A stretch of DNA of 64,000 bases from Chrysopilus asiliformis (GCA_964034945.1 OZ035960.1:74383085-74447084), one strand, 5' to 3'; positions 32,707-43,757 are shown, numbered from the stretch's first letter. Numbers and translations: made by a program. The notes: generated by a model not told the origin, from the letters alone.

Positions 32707-33329
32707 TTTGTAAATTATAATCTTTTACTTTTACTTTTATTTACTTTTACTTTTATTTACTTTTACTTTTACCGGCGTTGCGGTCTTCGCGACTTTTGTA
32801 ATGTATACCACTGTTTACTTTTGAGTAATTATCAACTTGATTTTTATAGTGTAACACCTTTCTGGGATTTATTTATTGTATTTCTTAATTTCTAATTTTA
32901 AACAAATATTTTCTTTTTCTTTTCTTTAAAAGTATTGAATTTTTTTCTTAATTTTTACGTTTATGTATTTCTTTTTCTCTTTTCTTTTATTTGTAAATTT
33001 TTTCTTAATTTCTTTATTTATATATTTCTTTTCTCTTTTCTTTTATTTAATTATAAAAAATTTGTAATTTTCTGACTTACAGAATAAAAATCCTCATCTT
33101 GGGTTGATGATGAATTCCGAGTGACAATCACTGTTGTGGGGTGCTGGATCTGTTGACAATGTCGGCGCAGGTCGAATTGGTCCTTTTTGGATGTCGGCGT
33201 TGAGATTCCGTTTCCTACTGGGGGTCGGTCCTATGCACGTTTCACTGTCGGTGCACGGCTGTTTTTAGAATCAATTGCTCCGTGATCCCTTTGCCTTGCG
33301 ATGCACTTGCGTTTACTATCAAACTGCAG
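32707..33329 (-). other. Element A 5' leader, AT-rich part
   Basis: Untranslated leader between gag and the repeats. A (CTTTTA)-type microsatellite lies at 32724-32772, then long T-rich stretches. 33100-33300 is more balanced and featureless. Confidence 0.65.
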
Positions 33330-33729
33330 CTTTGTTCACTTTTTGTCTGTGGTGAAACACACAGTTTATTTAATTCACTTTTTGTCTGTGGTGAAACACA
33401 CAGTTGATTTAATTCACTTTTTGTCTGTGGTGAAACACACAGTTTATTTAATTCACTTTTTGTCTGTGGTGAAACACACAGTTTAATTCACTTTTTGATT
33501 GTGGTGAAACACAAATTTTAATTCACTTTTTGATTGTGGTGAAACACAAATTTTAATTCACTTTTTGATTGTGGTGAAACACAATTTTTAATTCACTTTT
33601 TGATTGTGGTGAAACACAAATTTTAATTCACTTTTTGATTGTGGTGAAACACAATTTTTAATTCACTTTTTGATTGTGGTGAAACACAATTTTTAATTCA
33701 CTTTTTGATTGTGGTGAAACACAAATTTT
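33330..33729 (-). repeat. Eleven leader tandem repeats (36-42 bp)
   Basis: Eleven copies of a unit around TTCACTTTTTG.TTGTGGTG. The first four carry GTCTG and an ACACAGT end; the last seven carry GATTG and an ACAAATTTT end. They lie in the 5' leader of element A close to the primer site, a position where some insect gypsy elements bind insulator or regulatory proteins; that role is only a possibility here. Confidence 0.92.
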
Positions 33730-33783
33730 ATTTCTTATATTGAATAATTAATTAATTTTTCCGTTTGCACTTGTGAGAAGCAC

Positions 33784-33803
33784 CGGTCCTTGCTCGGGCG
33801 CCA
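33784..33803 (-). other. Element A primer-binding site
   Basis: Minus strand TGGCGCCCGAGCAAGGACC, whose first T is the last base of the 5' LTR. The first ten bases agree with the 3' end of tRNA-Lys(UUU) (..CGGGCGCCA), less well after that. Confidence 0.65.
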
Positions 33804-34180
33804 GTTAAATAATTTTTATTATTATTTTACAAAAAAAATATATTTTAAGTGGACTCTTGTCCACTGTTGAATAAAACACAATAATAGTTATTAGAAATTT
33901 TATTCAGAGCCTAAGGCTGCAGAGTTCTTATTCGTTGTGACACAAATTAGAGACTGATTTGATTTCCTTATTCTAGATTTCATTATGATTGATAGTTTAC
34001 AATATAATATTGATATCAGGATGATTTGTCTCATGAATCAGTATTTTTGGGATGGCTTGATATATGATTGTTTAGACAGGTGTCTTTGACTCATTTGACT
34101 ACGTCTTATAATGAATGAGTAACACTGATTCATTAGTCATTTACAGTTATTTGGACTTAATGTTAATTTTATACTTAACT
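33803..34180 (-). repeat. Element A 5' LTR
   Basis: 378 bp, reading AGTTAAGTATAAAATTAAC on the minus strand and ending ATTTAACT. A TATAAAA-like word lies close to its start. It is the partner of 11444-11821 with a single observed difference. Followed by ATAC (34181-34184). Confidence 0.95.
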
Positions 34181-34187
34181 ATACATA

Positions 34188-34445
34188 TCTGTACCCCAGA
34201 AGTAAACTGTCGTAACTGCCAAAACCGCAATTTTGGGGTTATTGTTGTAACTACATTGTGGGGACGTATATATTATATCAACTAATATTTTGTTTAAACA
34301 ATGTCCTAAAATAAAATAAACTACAAAAGTTTCTCTAATTACCGAAAATCATACACAATAAAAAGTTTGCAATTCCGAACTAAAAATGGCTCTCCTGTAA
34401 AATTTGCAAAATGTTAGTTACGACAGTTTACCTCTGGGGTACAGA
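34188..34445. mobile_element. TA-target MITE next to provirus A
   Basis: Inverted ends TCTGTACCCCAGAAGTAAAC and TCTGTACCCCAGAGGTAAAC (reverse complement of right) flanked by TA (34186-34187, 34446-34447). 258 bp, no coding. It abuts the outer edge of the provirus, which suggests provirus A inserted at or near the edge of this MITE. Confidence 0.88.
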
Positions 34446-34755
34446 TATTGACTTTTATTTAAAATTTACTGTTTATTAGCATATATTTTCAAAATTTCAG
34501 GTTGAAAAATATATAGGTATAAATACACTACAAAATTACCTTATACTATGTTCACACCGACGCAAAATTACGTAATTTTGAAGATTTTCGTAATTTTGAA
34601 CGAAATCTTGCTCGAAATCAAGAGATTTCCAGTACATTAACCTGTTTTCAAAATCACTAAAAGTATGCAATTTTCACAAAATTACGAACGAAATCAAGCA
34701 AAAAACAATGTCTACAACCCTGCATCACTTATTCAGCTCTCTTCAGCACATCAGT
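34446..34755. other. Unassigned intron DNA
   Basis: AT-rich. A repeated 'aaaattacg.aa' theme occurs near 34565-34690. No gene or element end found. Confidence 0.4.
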
Positions 34756-34843
34756 GGATGGGGGAGGGGGAAGGGGGAGGGGGAAGGGGAAGGGGAGTGG
34801 GAAGGGGAGTGGGAAGGGGGAGGGGGTATATATATATATATAC

Positions 34844-34878
<35 letters not shown>

Positions 34879-34880
34879 AC
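34756..34880. repeat. Purine tract (GGGGGA)n and (TA)n microsatellite
   Basis: About 65 bp of GGGGAA/GGGAGT-type repeats is followed by about 55 bp of TATATA/TACATA. A similar purine-then-TA order occurs inside C2 near 30970-31110. Confidence 0.92.
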
Positions 34881-34909
34881 GTAAACATTTTGTCGTAAGG
34901 AATATTATT

Positions 34910-37900
34910 TTTACAAATTCGGGCGCCCGCCAGAACTGGGGTAATTCGCACGTTGAACTGGAAACTAATGATTGGATTAATTGTCGCTTGACCGTTATGA
35001 TTTTGTCGTAAAATAAAAAAAAACCCGTCCCGAACAATTTTTTAAAAATTACCCCGTTTAAAGCCAACTGATGGTCTAGTTAGCATTACACACCCCAGAA
35101 CTGGGGTAATTCGCACGTTGAACTGGAAACTAATGATTGGATTAATTGTCGCTTGACCGTTATGATTTTGTCGTAAAATAAAAAAAATTGTCGCGCCCAT
35201 ATTTTTCAATAAAAGTGTGTGTAGTGCTAACTATGTAGCATAGTTAGCACTACACACCCTAGAAATCGGGTAATTCGCACGTTGAACTGGAAACTAATGA
35301 TTAGATTAATTGTCGCTTGACCGTTATGATTTTGTCGTAAAATAAAAAAAACCCCGTCCCGAACAATTTTTTAAAAATTACCCCGTTTAAAGATGGTCTA
35401 GTTAGCATTACACACCCCAGAACTGGGGTAATTCGCACGTTGAACTGGAAACTAATGATTGGATTAATTGTCGCTTGACCGTTATGATTTTGTCGTAAAA
35501 TAAAAAAAAACCCCGTCCCGAACAATTTTTTAAAAATTACCCCGTTTAAAGATGGTCTAGTTAGCATTACACACCCCAGAACTGGGGTAATTCGCACGTT
35601 GAACTGGAAACTAATGATTGGATTAATTGTCGCTTGACCGTTATGATTTTGTCGTAAAATAAAAAAAACCCGTCCCGAACAATTTTTTAAAAATTACCGC
35701 GTTTAAAGCCAAGTGATGGTCTAGTTAGCATTACACACCCCAGAACTGGGGTAATTCGCACGTTGAACTGGAAACTAATGATTGGATTAATTGTCGCTTG
35801 ACCGTTATGATTTTGTCGTAAAATAAAAAAAACCCGTCCCGAACAATTTTTTAAAAATTACCCCGTTTAAAGCCAACTGATGGTCTAGTTAGCATTACAC
35901 ACCCCAGAACTGGGGTAATTCGCACGTTGAACTGGAAACTAATGATTGGATTAATTGTCGCTTGACCATTATGATTTTGTCGTAAAATAAAAAAAACCCG
36001 TCCCGAACAATTTTTTAAAAATTACCCCGTTTAAAGCCAACTGATGGTCTAGTTAGCATTACACACCCCAGAACTGGGGTAATTCGCACGTTGAACTGGA
36101 AACTAATGATTGGATTAATTGTCGCTTGACCGTTATGATTTTGTCGTAAAATAAAAAAAACCCCGTCCCGAACAATTTTTTAAAAATTACCCCGTTTAAA
36201 GCCAAGTGATGGTATAAATTTCTTCTTTAATTTTTCCGTTTTCTTCCCATTTAGTGGATAAAATTACACAGCAATTGGCATTTTCAAAGTGAATTTGCAT
36301 TTTTACATCAAATCCCACAATTTGAATTAAAAATCTTTCAAAAAACTATAAAAACTCATTGAATGAAATCAAGTTTACATTCAATGTCCATTTGCTTGTT
36401 TTTCCCCATGAAAATTTTTTCGATTTTTTTAACGAAATTTTTTGATTTTCCGAATGACTTTAGCTAGAGATTTGAAATTTTGCACAAATGCGAGTAACGT
36501 TAAGAGAAAGAATTCGTAAAAAAATGGGGAAAATCAGATGACTCCTTCCCCCCTTCCCGCTGAACATTGAAGTTTTTGGCGATTTTCTCGAAAACGGTTC
36601 ATCGTATCAACAACGTTGCAAACAGAAAAGTGTTTACAATGTAATTTTACATAATTCGGCTATATACCAAAATTCATAATGAGCACTCTTTCTCCCCGTT
36701 TTTAATTTTTCAATAAAATTTGTGCCACTATGGATTAGTTTTCGGTTCACTACACGAAAGTAGTATGAAATAATACCTTTGAATCTTCAAAGAAGTTGTA
36801 GAAAATTGTATTCAGCATCTAACAGTAAAAAATTTCATTAAAATAAGTAACCAAAAAAGGAGTTTTTTCGAATTTACCGATTCTTTTGCTCGTCCTGAAA
36901 AAATTGTATGAAATATTTGGCTCGCGACACTTTTTTTGAAAATTTCAGACAATTCTCCTACATTTTGCTGTAAAGAGTGTGCACCTACGATAAACAGGTC
37001 AAAAGATATGAATTTTTGAAACAAAAATTGATTTCATGCAAATCTGCAATGGAAAAAACCTTCGAAGAAAATCGAAAACTTTTGAGCGACATAAAACACC
37101 AAAAATATCTCGCTCGACTTTATGATATATGAGAGAATTATGTAAAATTGTATTCTAAACACTTTTCTGTTTGCAACGTGGTTAATACGATGAACAGTTT
37201 TCGAGAAAATCGCCAAAAACTTCAATTTTCAGCGGGAAGGGGGGAAGGAGTCATCCGATTTTCCCCATTTTTTTACGAATTCTTTCTCTTAACGTTACTC
37301 GCATTTGTGCAAAATTTCAAATCTCTAGCTAAAGTCATTCGGAAAATCAAAAAATTTCGTTAAAAAAATCGAAAAAATTTTCATGGGGAAAAACAAGCAA
37401 ATGGACATTGAATGTAAACTCGATTTCATTCAATGAGTTTTTATAGTTTTTTGAAAGATTTTTAATTCAAATTGTGGGATTTGATGTAAAAATGCAAATT
37501 CGCTTTGAAAATGCCAATTGCTGTGTAATTTTATCCATTAAATGGGAAGAAAACGAAAAAATTAAAGAAGAAATTTATACCATCACTTGGCTTTAAACGG
37601 GGTAATTTTTGAAAAATTGTTCGGGACGGGTTTTTTTTAATTTTACGACAAAATCATAACGGTCAAGCGACAATTAATCCAATCATTAGTTTCCAGTTCA
37701 ACGTGCGAAGTACCCCAGTTCTGGGGTGTGTAATGCTAACTAGACCATCAGTTGGCTTTAAACGGGGTAATTTTTAAAAAATTGTTCGGGACGGGTTTTT
37801 TTTTATTTTACGACAAAATCATAACGGTCAAGCGACAATTAATCCAATCATTAGTTTCCAGTTCAACGTGCGAATTACCCCAGTTCTGGGGTGTGTAATG

Positions 37901-39655
37901 CTAACTAGACCATCAGTTGGCTTTAAACGGGGTAATTTTTAAAAAATTGTTCGGGACGAGTTTTTTTTTATTTTACGACAAAATCATAACGGTCAAGCGA
38001 CAATTAATCCAATCATTAGTTTCCAGTTCAACGTGCGAAGTACCCGATTTCTAGGGTGTGTAGTGCTAACTATGCAACATAGTTAGCACTACACACGCTT
38101 TTATTGAAAAATATGGGCGCGACAATTTTTTTTATTTTACGACAAAATCATAACGGTCAAGCGACAATTAATCCAATCATTAGTTTCCAGTTCAACGTGC
38201 GAATTACCCCAGTTCTGGGGTGTGTAATGCTAACTAGACCATCAGTTGGCTTTAAACGGTGTAATTTTTAAAAAATTGTTCGGGACGGGTTTTTTTTTAT
38301 TTTACGACAAAATCATAACGGTCAAGCGACAATTAATCCAATCATTAGTTTCCAGTTCAACGTGCGAATTACCCCAGTTCTGGGGTGTGTAATGCTAACT
38401 AGACCATCACTTGGCTTTAAACGGGGTAATTTTTAAAAAATTGTTCGGGACGGGGTTTTTTTTATTTTACGACAAAATCATAACGGTCAAGCGACAATTA
38501 ATCCAATCATTAGTTTCCAGTTCAACGTGCGAATTACCCCAGTTCTGGGGTGTGTAATGCTAACTAGACCATCTTTAAACGGGGTAATTTTTAAAAAATT
38601 GTTCGGGACGGGGTTTTTTTTATTTTACGACAAAATCATAACGGTCAAGCGACAATTAATCTAATCATTAGTTTCCAGTTCAACGTGCGAATTACCCGAT
38701 TTCTAGGGTGTGTAGTGCTAACTATGCTACATAGTTAGCACTACACACACTTTTATTGAAAAATATGGGCGCGACAATTTTTTTTATTTTACGACAAAAT
38801 CATAACGGTCAAGCGACAATTAATCCAATCATTAGTTTCCAGTTCAACGTGCGAATTACCCCAGTTCTGGGGTGTGTAATGCTAACTAGACCATCACTTG
38901 GTTTTAAAAGGGGTAATTTTTAAAAAATTGTTCGGGACGGGGTTTTTTTTATTTTACGACAAAATCATAACGGTCAAGCGACAATTAATCCAATCATTAG
39001 TTTCCAGTTCAACGTGCGAATTACCCCAGTTCTGGGGTGTGTAATGCTAACTAGACCATCTTTAAACGGGGTAATTTTTAAAAAATTGTTCGGGACGGGT
39101 TTTTTTTATTTTACGACAAAATCATAACGGTCAAGCGACAATTAATCCAATCATTAGTTTCCAGTTCAACGTGCGAATTACCCCAGTTCTGGGGTGTGTA
39201 ATGCTAACTAGACCATCAGTTGGCTTTAAACGGGGTAATTTTTAAAAAATTGTTCGGGACGGGTTTTTTTTTATTTTACGACAAAATCATAACGGTCAAG
39301 CGACAATTAATCCAATCATTAGTTTCCAGTTCAACGTGCGAAGTACCCGATTTCTAGGGTGTGTAGTGCTAACTATGCAACAGAGTTAGCACTACACACG
39401 CTTTTTTTGAAAAATATGGACGCGACAATTTTTTTATTTTACGACAAAATCATAACGGTCAAGCGACAATTAATCCAATCATTAGTTTCCAGTTCAACGT
39501 GCGAATTACCCGATTTCTGGGATGTGTAGTGCTAACTATGCAACATAGTTAGCACTACACACGCTTTTTTTGAAAAATATGGGCGCGACAATTTTTTTTC
39601 TTTTACGACAAAATCACGACAATTAAGCGACAATTAATCCAATAAAAAGTTTTTC
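34910..39655. mobile_element. Foldback of inverted satellite arrays
   Basis: Left array 34928-36211: eight units of a ~160-bp repeat (landmarks CAGAACTGGGGTAATTCGC, TTGTCGCTTGACCGTTATG, CGTCCCGAACAATTTTTTAA). Right array 37591-39640: twelve units of the same repeat in reverse. Between them, non-repeated inner arms (36216-36666 against 37125-37590) are also inverted and leave a loop of ~460 bp. Total 4.75 kb with no gene. This is the architecture of Drosophila FB foldback elements (inverted terminal arrays of short repeats); family membership is inferred. No target duplication was found. Confidence 0.88.
35216..35262. repeat. Hairpin unit in the satellite array
   Basis: GTGTAGTGCTAACTATG runs into its own reverse complement CATAGTTAGCACTACAC, a nearly perfect ~40-bp hairpin. 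Further copies lie near 38060-38095, 38710-38750, 39360-39400 and 39520-39560. Each marks a variant unit in which 'gatttctaggg' replaces 'cagttctgggg'. Confidence 0.88.
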
Positions 39656-39837
39656 TAATTTCAAAAGTTGTAGTGCTAACTTGACGGACGTGTCTAGATA
39701 AATAATTTGCGTTTTGATGGTATTATGGGTGTTTGGGCCTTGGTTTCGATGTTGTTGGGTTGATATTGTTGGTTTGTTGTTGATGCTTTGAATTTGTCTC
39801 GTGAACGCTAAATAGATATATATATATATATATATAT
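39656..39837. other. Spacer between the two palindromes
   Basis: Unassigned. 'cgtgaacgctaaat' at 39800 followed by (TA)n recurs inverted at 46080-46100, so a TA-rich block brackets the region 39.8-46.1 kb. Confidence 0.5.
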
Positions 39838-40773
39838 ACGTAAACCATCAAATAACAGGGGTTCAACTGCCATCTAATCGGCAAGTTCTTTCGGTTTTAT
39901 TTTTTAACATTCGCGAAGTAAAATTAACTATTAGTGAAAGCGCGAATCTTGTAATTCGAGAGTGTATAATTTTTTGGGAAAAGACAAGAATACCCACAAA
40001 ACATCTACCTGATTGTGTAAAAAAAACTTGTTAACCTGTATAACACGTGGGGAGATTTGCAAAAAAGATACTTTAAAAAGAAAATATTCACAGTAGTTTT
40101 GTATGGTTGTTTGACATTTAATCTTAAAAAACTTATTAAATAGTAGAAATATATATATATATATATATATATTAGATTGCCCATATGTGCAAAGTTGTAA
40201 TTTTTGTTGCTCCCCGTCCATTTTCGTGAAGTTTAGGTCAAAAAAATAAGATTTAAAAAAAAAGTAGGAACCTGTAGTGGAAAAAACCCAGCCGGTTTTT
40301 CATTGAAGTTTCAAAAATAGACTTTAAAATGGTGAATCGCTTTAACTGTCCGTAACTCCTATAATATTTAATTTTTCGTTGATGGTCTAAAGACAACTTT
40401 TGTAGAGGATAACTAGACGAACATCTAATTCTCACGAAGTTTTAACCTACGGTTGAAATTTAATGCTTTTTTGGTCCCAAAACAGCGATTTTTTAAGAAC
40501 ATTTTCATGAATTATTTTCTTTAAATGTATTTTTCGCACTTTCTAAAGGGTGGAATATTTCTTCTGGAAAGCCTATGTTCTAGAGAATGAAATGTAGATT
40601 TATTTAAAAAAAAAATTAATCCGATCTAAAGTTATACGACATACATACAGACCGACAAACAGACAGATCCTAAATTTTTTGTCTGAAACGGATTTTGTAC
40701 TGGTCAGAAGTATTGAAAAGTATATTTTTTTTTAAGTTTTTCCGATATTCTTATTTGTTATAAAACATTTTAA

Positions 40774-40992
40774 CCCTTAATTTATGAGGTGAAAATCATA
40801 TGCGTACATGATGAGGTGGTTTTCAATGGACTTGTTCTAATCACATACCAGATCCGTGCTTTTAACTCGGCACACAACACCATACTGTATGAAGGTACTG
40901 AATATTTCAGAGTCACTGTGCTGAGAACATGAGAAATAGCAAAGAGAGAAAAGTCAATGTGGGTCCACTGGACCCACCTCATCAATTAAGGG
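40774..40992 (+). mobile_element. piggyBac-type MITE, left-arm copy
   Basis: Ends CCCTTAATTTATGAGGTG and (reverse complement) CCCTTAATTGATGAGGTG, flanked by TTAA at 40770-40773 and 40993-40996. 219 bp. Near its right end lies the palindrome GTGGGTCCACTGGACCCAC. The same sequence occurs inverted at 41648-41866. Confidence 0.9.
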
Positions 40993-41221
40993 TTAAAATA
41001 CAAAATTTAATGGATTTTTTTTTGTTCCCAATCGATTATGAAGCAAAAACACTTTTTTTTTTGTTTCTTGAAATTGTTCATAATTTTTTGTTAAATATTC
41101 AATGAATTTTGCTTTCGAATAGCTTTGCATTGATATTTGTTTATAATGCTCTTCCATCGCATGCAGGATATACTATTTTTGTTACTCCTGGTGCGTTAGA
41201 ACAGTATTATATCGAGTCATC

Positions 41222-41418
41222 AAAGCTACGCCACGCTCTGCTATATCATTAACAACAAGTAAATTTTTAATCATTGCCTTCGCAGCGATGTAGTTCTCGT
41301 CTTCCTCCCATGTTGGTGGATCTGCAGTCAAAAAATTGTTCTTATACCTGTGATTTCTTGATTTAATATTTTATCAAAGAAAAAGTATGTGTTATTACTA
41401 ACAAAATCGCACAATTCT
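41222..41418 (-). pseudogene. Coding remnant in the palindrome loop
   Basis: On the minus strand the loop and the start of the arm read in one frame as 'DPPTWEEDENYIAAKAMIKN' then 'LLVVNDIAERGVALM'. A block of the type 'VND.AERGV.LI..YN..LT' is familiar to me from uncharacterised insect transposon-related proteins, but I cannot name the family. It is in the same place relative to the arms as the remnant at 3763-3975. No start or full domain is present. Confidence 0.45.
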
Positions 41419-41647
41419 GATGACTCGATATAATACTGTTCTAACGCACCAGGAGTAACAAAAACAGTATATCCTGCATGCTATGGAACAGCATTATAAA
41501 CAAATATCAATGCAAAGCTATTCGAAAGCAAAATTCATTGAATATTTAACAAAAAATTATGAACAATTTCAAGAAACAAAAAAAAAAGTGTTTTTGCTTC
41601 ATAATCGATTGGGAACAAAAAAAAATCCATTAAATTTTGTATTTTAA

Positions 41648-41866
41648 CCCTTAATTGATGAGGTGGGTCCAGTGGACCCACATTGACTTTTCTCTCTTTG
41701 CTATTTCTCATGTTCTCAGCACAGTGACTCTGAAATATTCAGTACCTTCATACAGTATGGTGTTGTGTGCCGAGTTAAAAGCACGGATCTGGTATGTGAT
41801 TAGAACAAGTCCATTGAAAACCACCTCATCATGTACGCATATGATTTTCACCTCATAAATTAAGGG
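41648..41866 (-). mobile_element. piggyBac-type MITE, right-arm copy
   Basis: Mirror copy of 40774-40992 with TTAA at 41644-41647 and 41867-41870. No base difference was noticed between the two copies, including identical 67-codon spurious open frames. Confidence 0.9.
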
Positions 41867-42486
41867 TTAAAATGTTTTATAACAAATAAGAATATCGGAA
41901 AAACTTAAAAAAAAATATACTTTTCAATACTTCTGACCAGTACAAAATCCGTTTCAGACAAAAAATTTAGGATCTGTCTGTTTGTCGGTCTGTATGTATG
42001 CCGTATAACTTTAGATCGGCTTAATTTTTTTTTAAATAAATCTACATTTCATTCTCTAGAAAATAGGCTTTCCAGAAGAAATATTCGACCCTTTAGAAAG
42101 TGCGAAAAATACATTTAAAGAAAATAATTCATGAAAATGTTCTTAAAAAATTGCTGTTTTGGGACCAAAAAAGCATTAAATTTCAACCGTAGGTCAAAAC
42201 TTCGTGAGAATTAGATGTTCGTCTAGTTATCCTCTACAAAAGTTGTCTTTAGACCATCAACGAAAAATTAAATATTATAGGAGTTACGGACAGTTAAAGC
42301 GATTCACCATTTTAAAGTCTATTTTTGAAACTTCAATGAAAAACCGGCTGGGTTTTTTCCACTACAGGTTCCTACTTTTTTTTTAAATCTTATTTTTTTG
42401 ACCTAAACTTCACGAAAATGGACGGGGAGCAACAAAAATTACAACTTTGCACATATGGGCAATCTAATATATATATATATACATAT

Positions 42487-42553
42487 ATATATTAAGTTTC
42501 GACTGTTTTTTATTTCAAACCGAAAAATCCAGAATTGAAACAGGAAAAAACAG

Positions 42554-42613
<60 letters not shown>
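42487..42613. repeat. Insert with (TA)n and a short hairpin
   Basis: Breaks the right arm. A 'cgactgttttttatttc' / 'gaaacaggaaaaaacagtcg' hairpin at 42503-42558 is followed by about 50 bp of (AT)n. The mariner element inserted at the end of this TA run. Confidence 0.75.
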
Positions 42614-42616
<3 letters not shown>

Positions 42617-43524
42617 GGTGGTTAAATTTTAAGGGCCGATGTTGAATGTGAACCACACCTAAACGTCAAGTTTTTTTCTGCATTTCATTTGACATTTCCC
42701 AATTTCAGACTAACTCAATTTGAACCATGGAAAGATACACAATCGAATGGCCGCCGCGACCTCGGCGGCACACCTCCATCCGATGGTCCAAATTTTCGAT
42801 GACGCTGAGGCATAATTGAGGTTCTATGCCGTTAATGTGCCGAATTATCTCATCCTTTAGCTCTTGACTTGTTGCTGGCTTATCGACGTACACCTTTTCT
42901 TTCAAATAACCCCAAAGAAAGAAGTCCAACGGTGTCAAATCACATGATCTTGGCGGCCAATTGACATCGCCACCACGTGAGATAACACGGCCATTAAATT
43001 TGTCGCGCAAAAGAGCGATTGTTTCAGTAGCTGTGTGGCAAGTGGTACCGTCCTGTTGAAACCACATATCGTCCACATCCATATCTTCCAATTCGGGCCA
43101 TAACAAGTTCGTTATCATCTCACGATAGCGAACACCATTCACAGTAACTGCCTGACCGGCCTCATTTTGGAAAAAATACGGCCCGATGATGCCGCCAGCC
43201 CATAAACCGCACCAAACAGTCACTCTTTGTGGGTGCATTGGTTTTTCGACAATCACTATTGGATTATCATTCGCCCAAATGCGGCTGTTCTGCTTATTGA
43301 CGAATTCACTGAGGTGAAAATGTGCCTCATCACTGAAGATGATTTTCTTCGAAAATTTTCATAATAAGCCTGAATAACTTTAACGCGTTGCTCGATTGTG
43401 TATCTTTCCATGGTTCAAATTGAGTTAGTCTGAAATTGAGAAATGTCAAATGAAATGCAGAAAAAAACTTGACGTTTAGGTGTGGTTCACATTCAACATC
43501 GGCCCTTAAAATTTAGCCACCCTT
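42614..43524 (-). mobile_element. IS630-Tc1-mariner element with ~137-bp TIRs
   Basis: Ends AAGGGTGGTTAAATTTTAAG and (reverse complement) AAGGGTGGCTAAATTTTAAG, flanked by TA (42612-42613, 43525-43526). The inverted repeats extend about 137 bp and include the transposase start codon, so both ends contain 'accATGGAAAGATACACAAT'. 911 bp. Only an internally deleted transposase remains, making it a non-autonomous derivative. It is inserted in a (TA)n run. Confidence 0.92.
42705..43411 (-). pseudogene. mariner-type transposase, internally deleted
   Basis: Starts ATG at 43411 ('MERYTIEQRVKVIQAYYENF'), then jumps from the HTH start directly, and out of frame, to the catalytic domain. About 100-150 codons of the DNA-binding region are missing (junction near 43350). 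Catalytic blocks seen: 'FSDEAHFHLSEFV', 'WFQQDGTTCHTATETI' and 'WPPRSCDLTPLDFFLWGYLK', i.e. D, D and a third D about 36 residues after the second. The cut-and-paste enzyme would act on its own inverted repeats. The frame then runs into the left inverted repeat and stops at 42705. Inactive because of the deletion and frame change. Confidence 0.9.
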
Positions 43525-43526
43525 TA

Positions 43527-43757
43527 TTAGGGTGTCCCTTATATGGGGTAAAATTTTTTTTTCTACGCAGACCCTCTAAATATGTTCCAAATAATTACTC
43601 TCATTTATTTTTAAAAGATAATTTGTCTTGGATAACGACCGTGCCGACTAGAATGAAGAGTAGAAATTTTTGGTTTATTTTTTGATAACGTAACCTGAAT
43701 ATGAAATGATTCGACGTTAAAGTAATTCAATCAGAAAAAAAAATATTTTGTTTTTCT
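43527..43757. other. Rest of right-arm insertion
   Basis: Starts 'ttagggtgtcccttatatgggg'. It has no counterpart in the left arm and no recognised content. It ends where the palindrome arm resumes ('tttttctactatttattaag'). Confidence 0.5.

Larger units (their letters stand above)
11440..34184 (-). mobile_element. Element A: errantivirus-like Ty3/gypsy provirus
   Basis: Two 378-bp LTRs (11444-11821, 33803-34180) flank gag, pol and env in that order on the minus strand. A 4-bp duplication ATAC lies outside (11440-11443, 34181-34184). LTR ends are AGTTAA..TTAACT, as in Drosophila errantiviruses (gypsy, 17.6, 297). The LTRs differ at one base that I could find, implying recent insertion. The coding region is nevertheless broken by element B at the gag-pol boundary, a Helentron-like insert in gag, a MITE in integrase, a deletion of RNase H and at least two frameshifts. 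It is antisense to the host gene. It cannot produce a working element. Confidence 0.94.

Noticed and set aside
33301..33486. Repetitive 61-codon frame
   Set aside because: Translation of the leader tandem repeats; no start context and on the non-coding strand of provirus A.
40782..41858. Two identical 67-codon frames in the palindrome
   Set aside because: Lie within mirror copies of a piggyBac-type MITE; identity comes from the palindrome, not from protein conservation.
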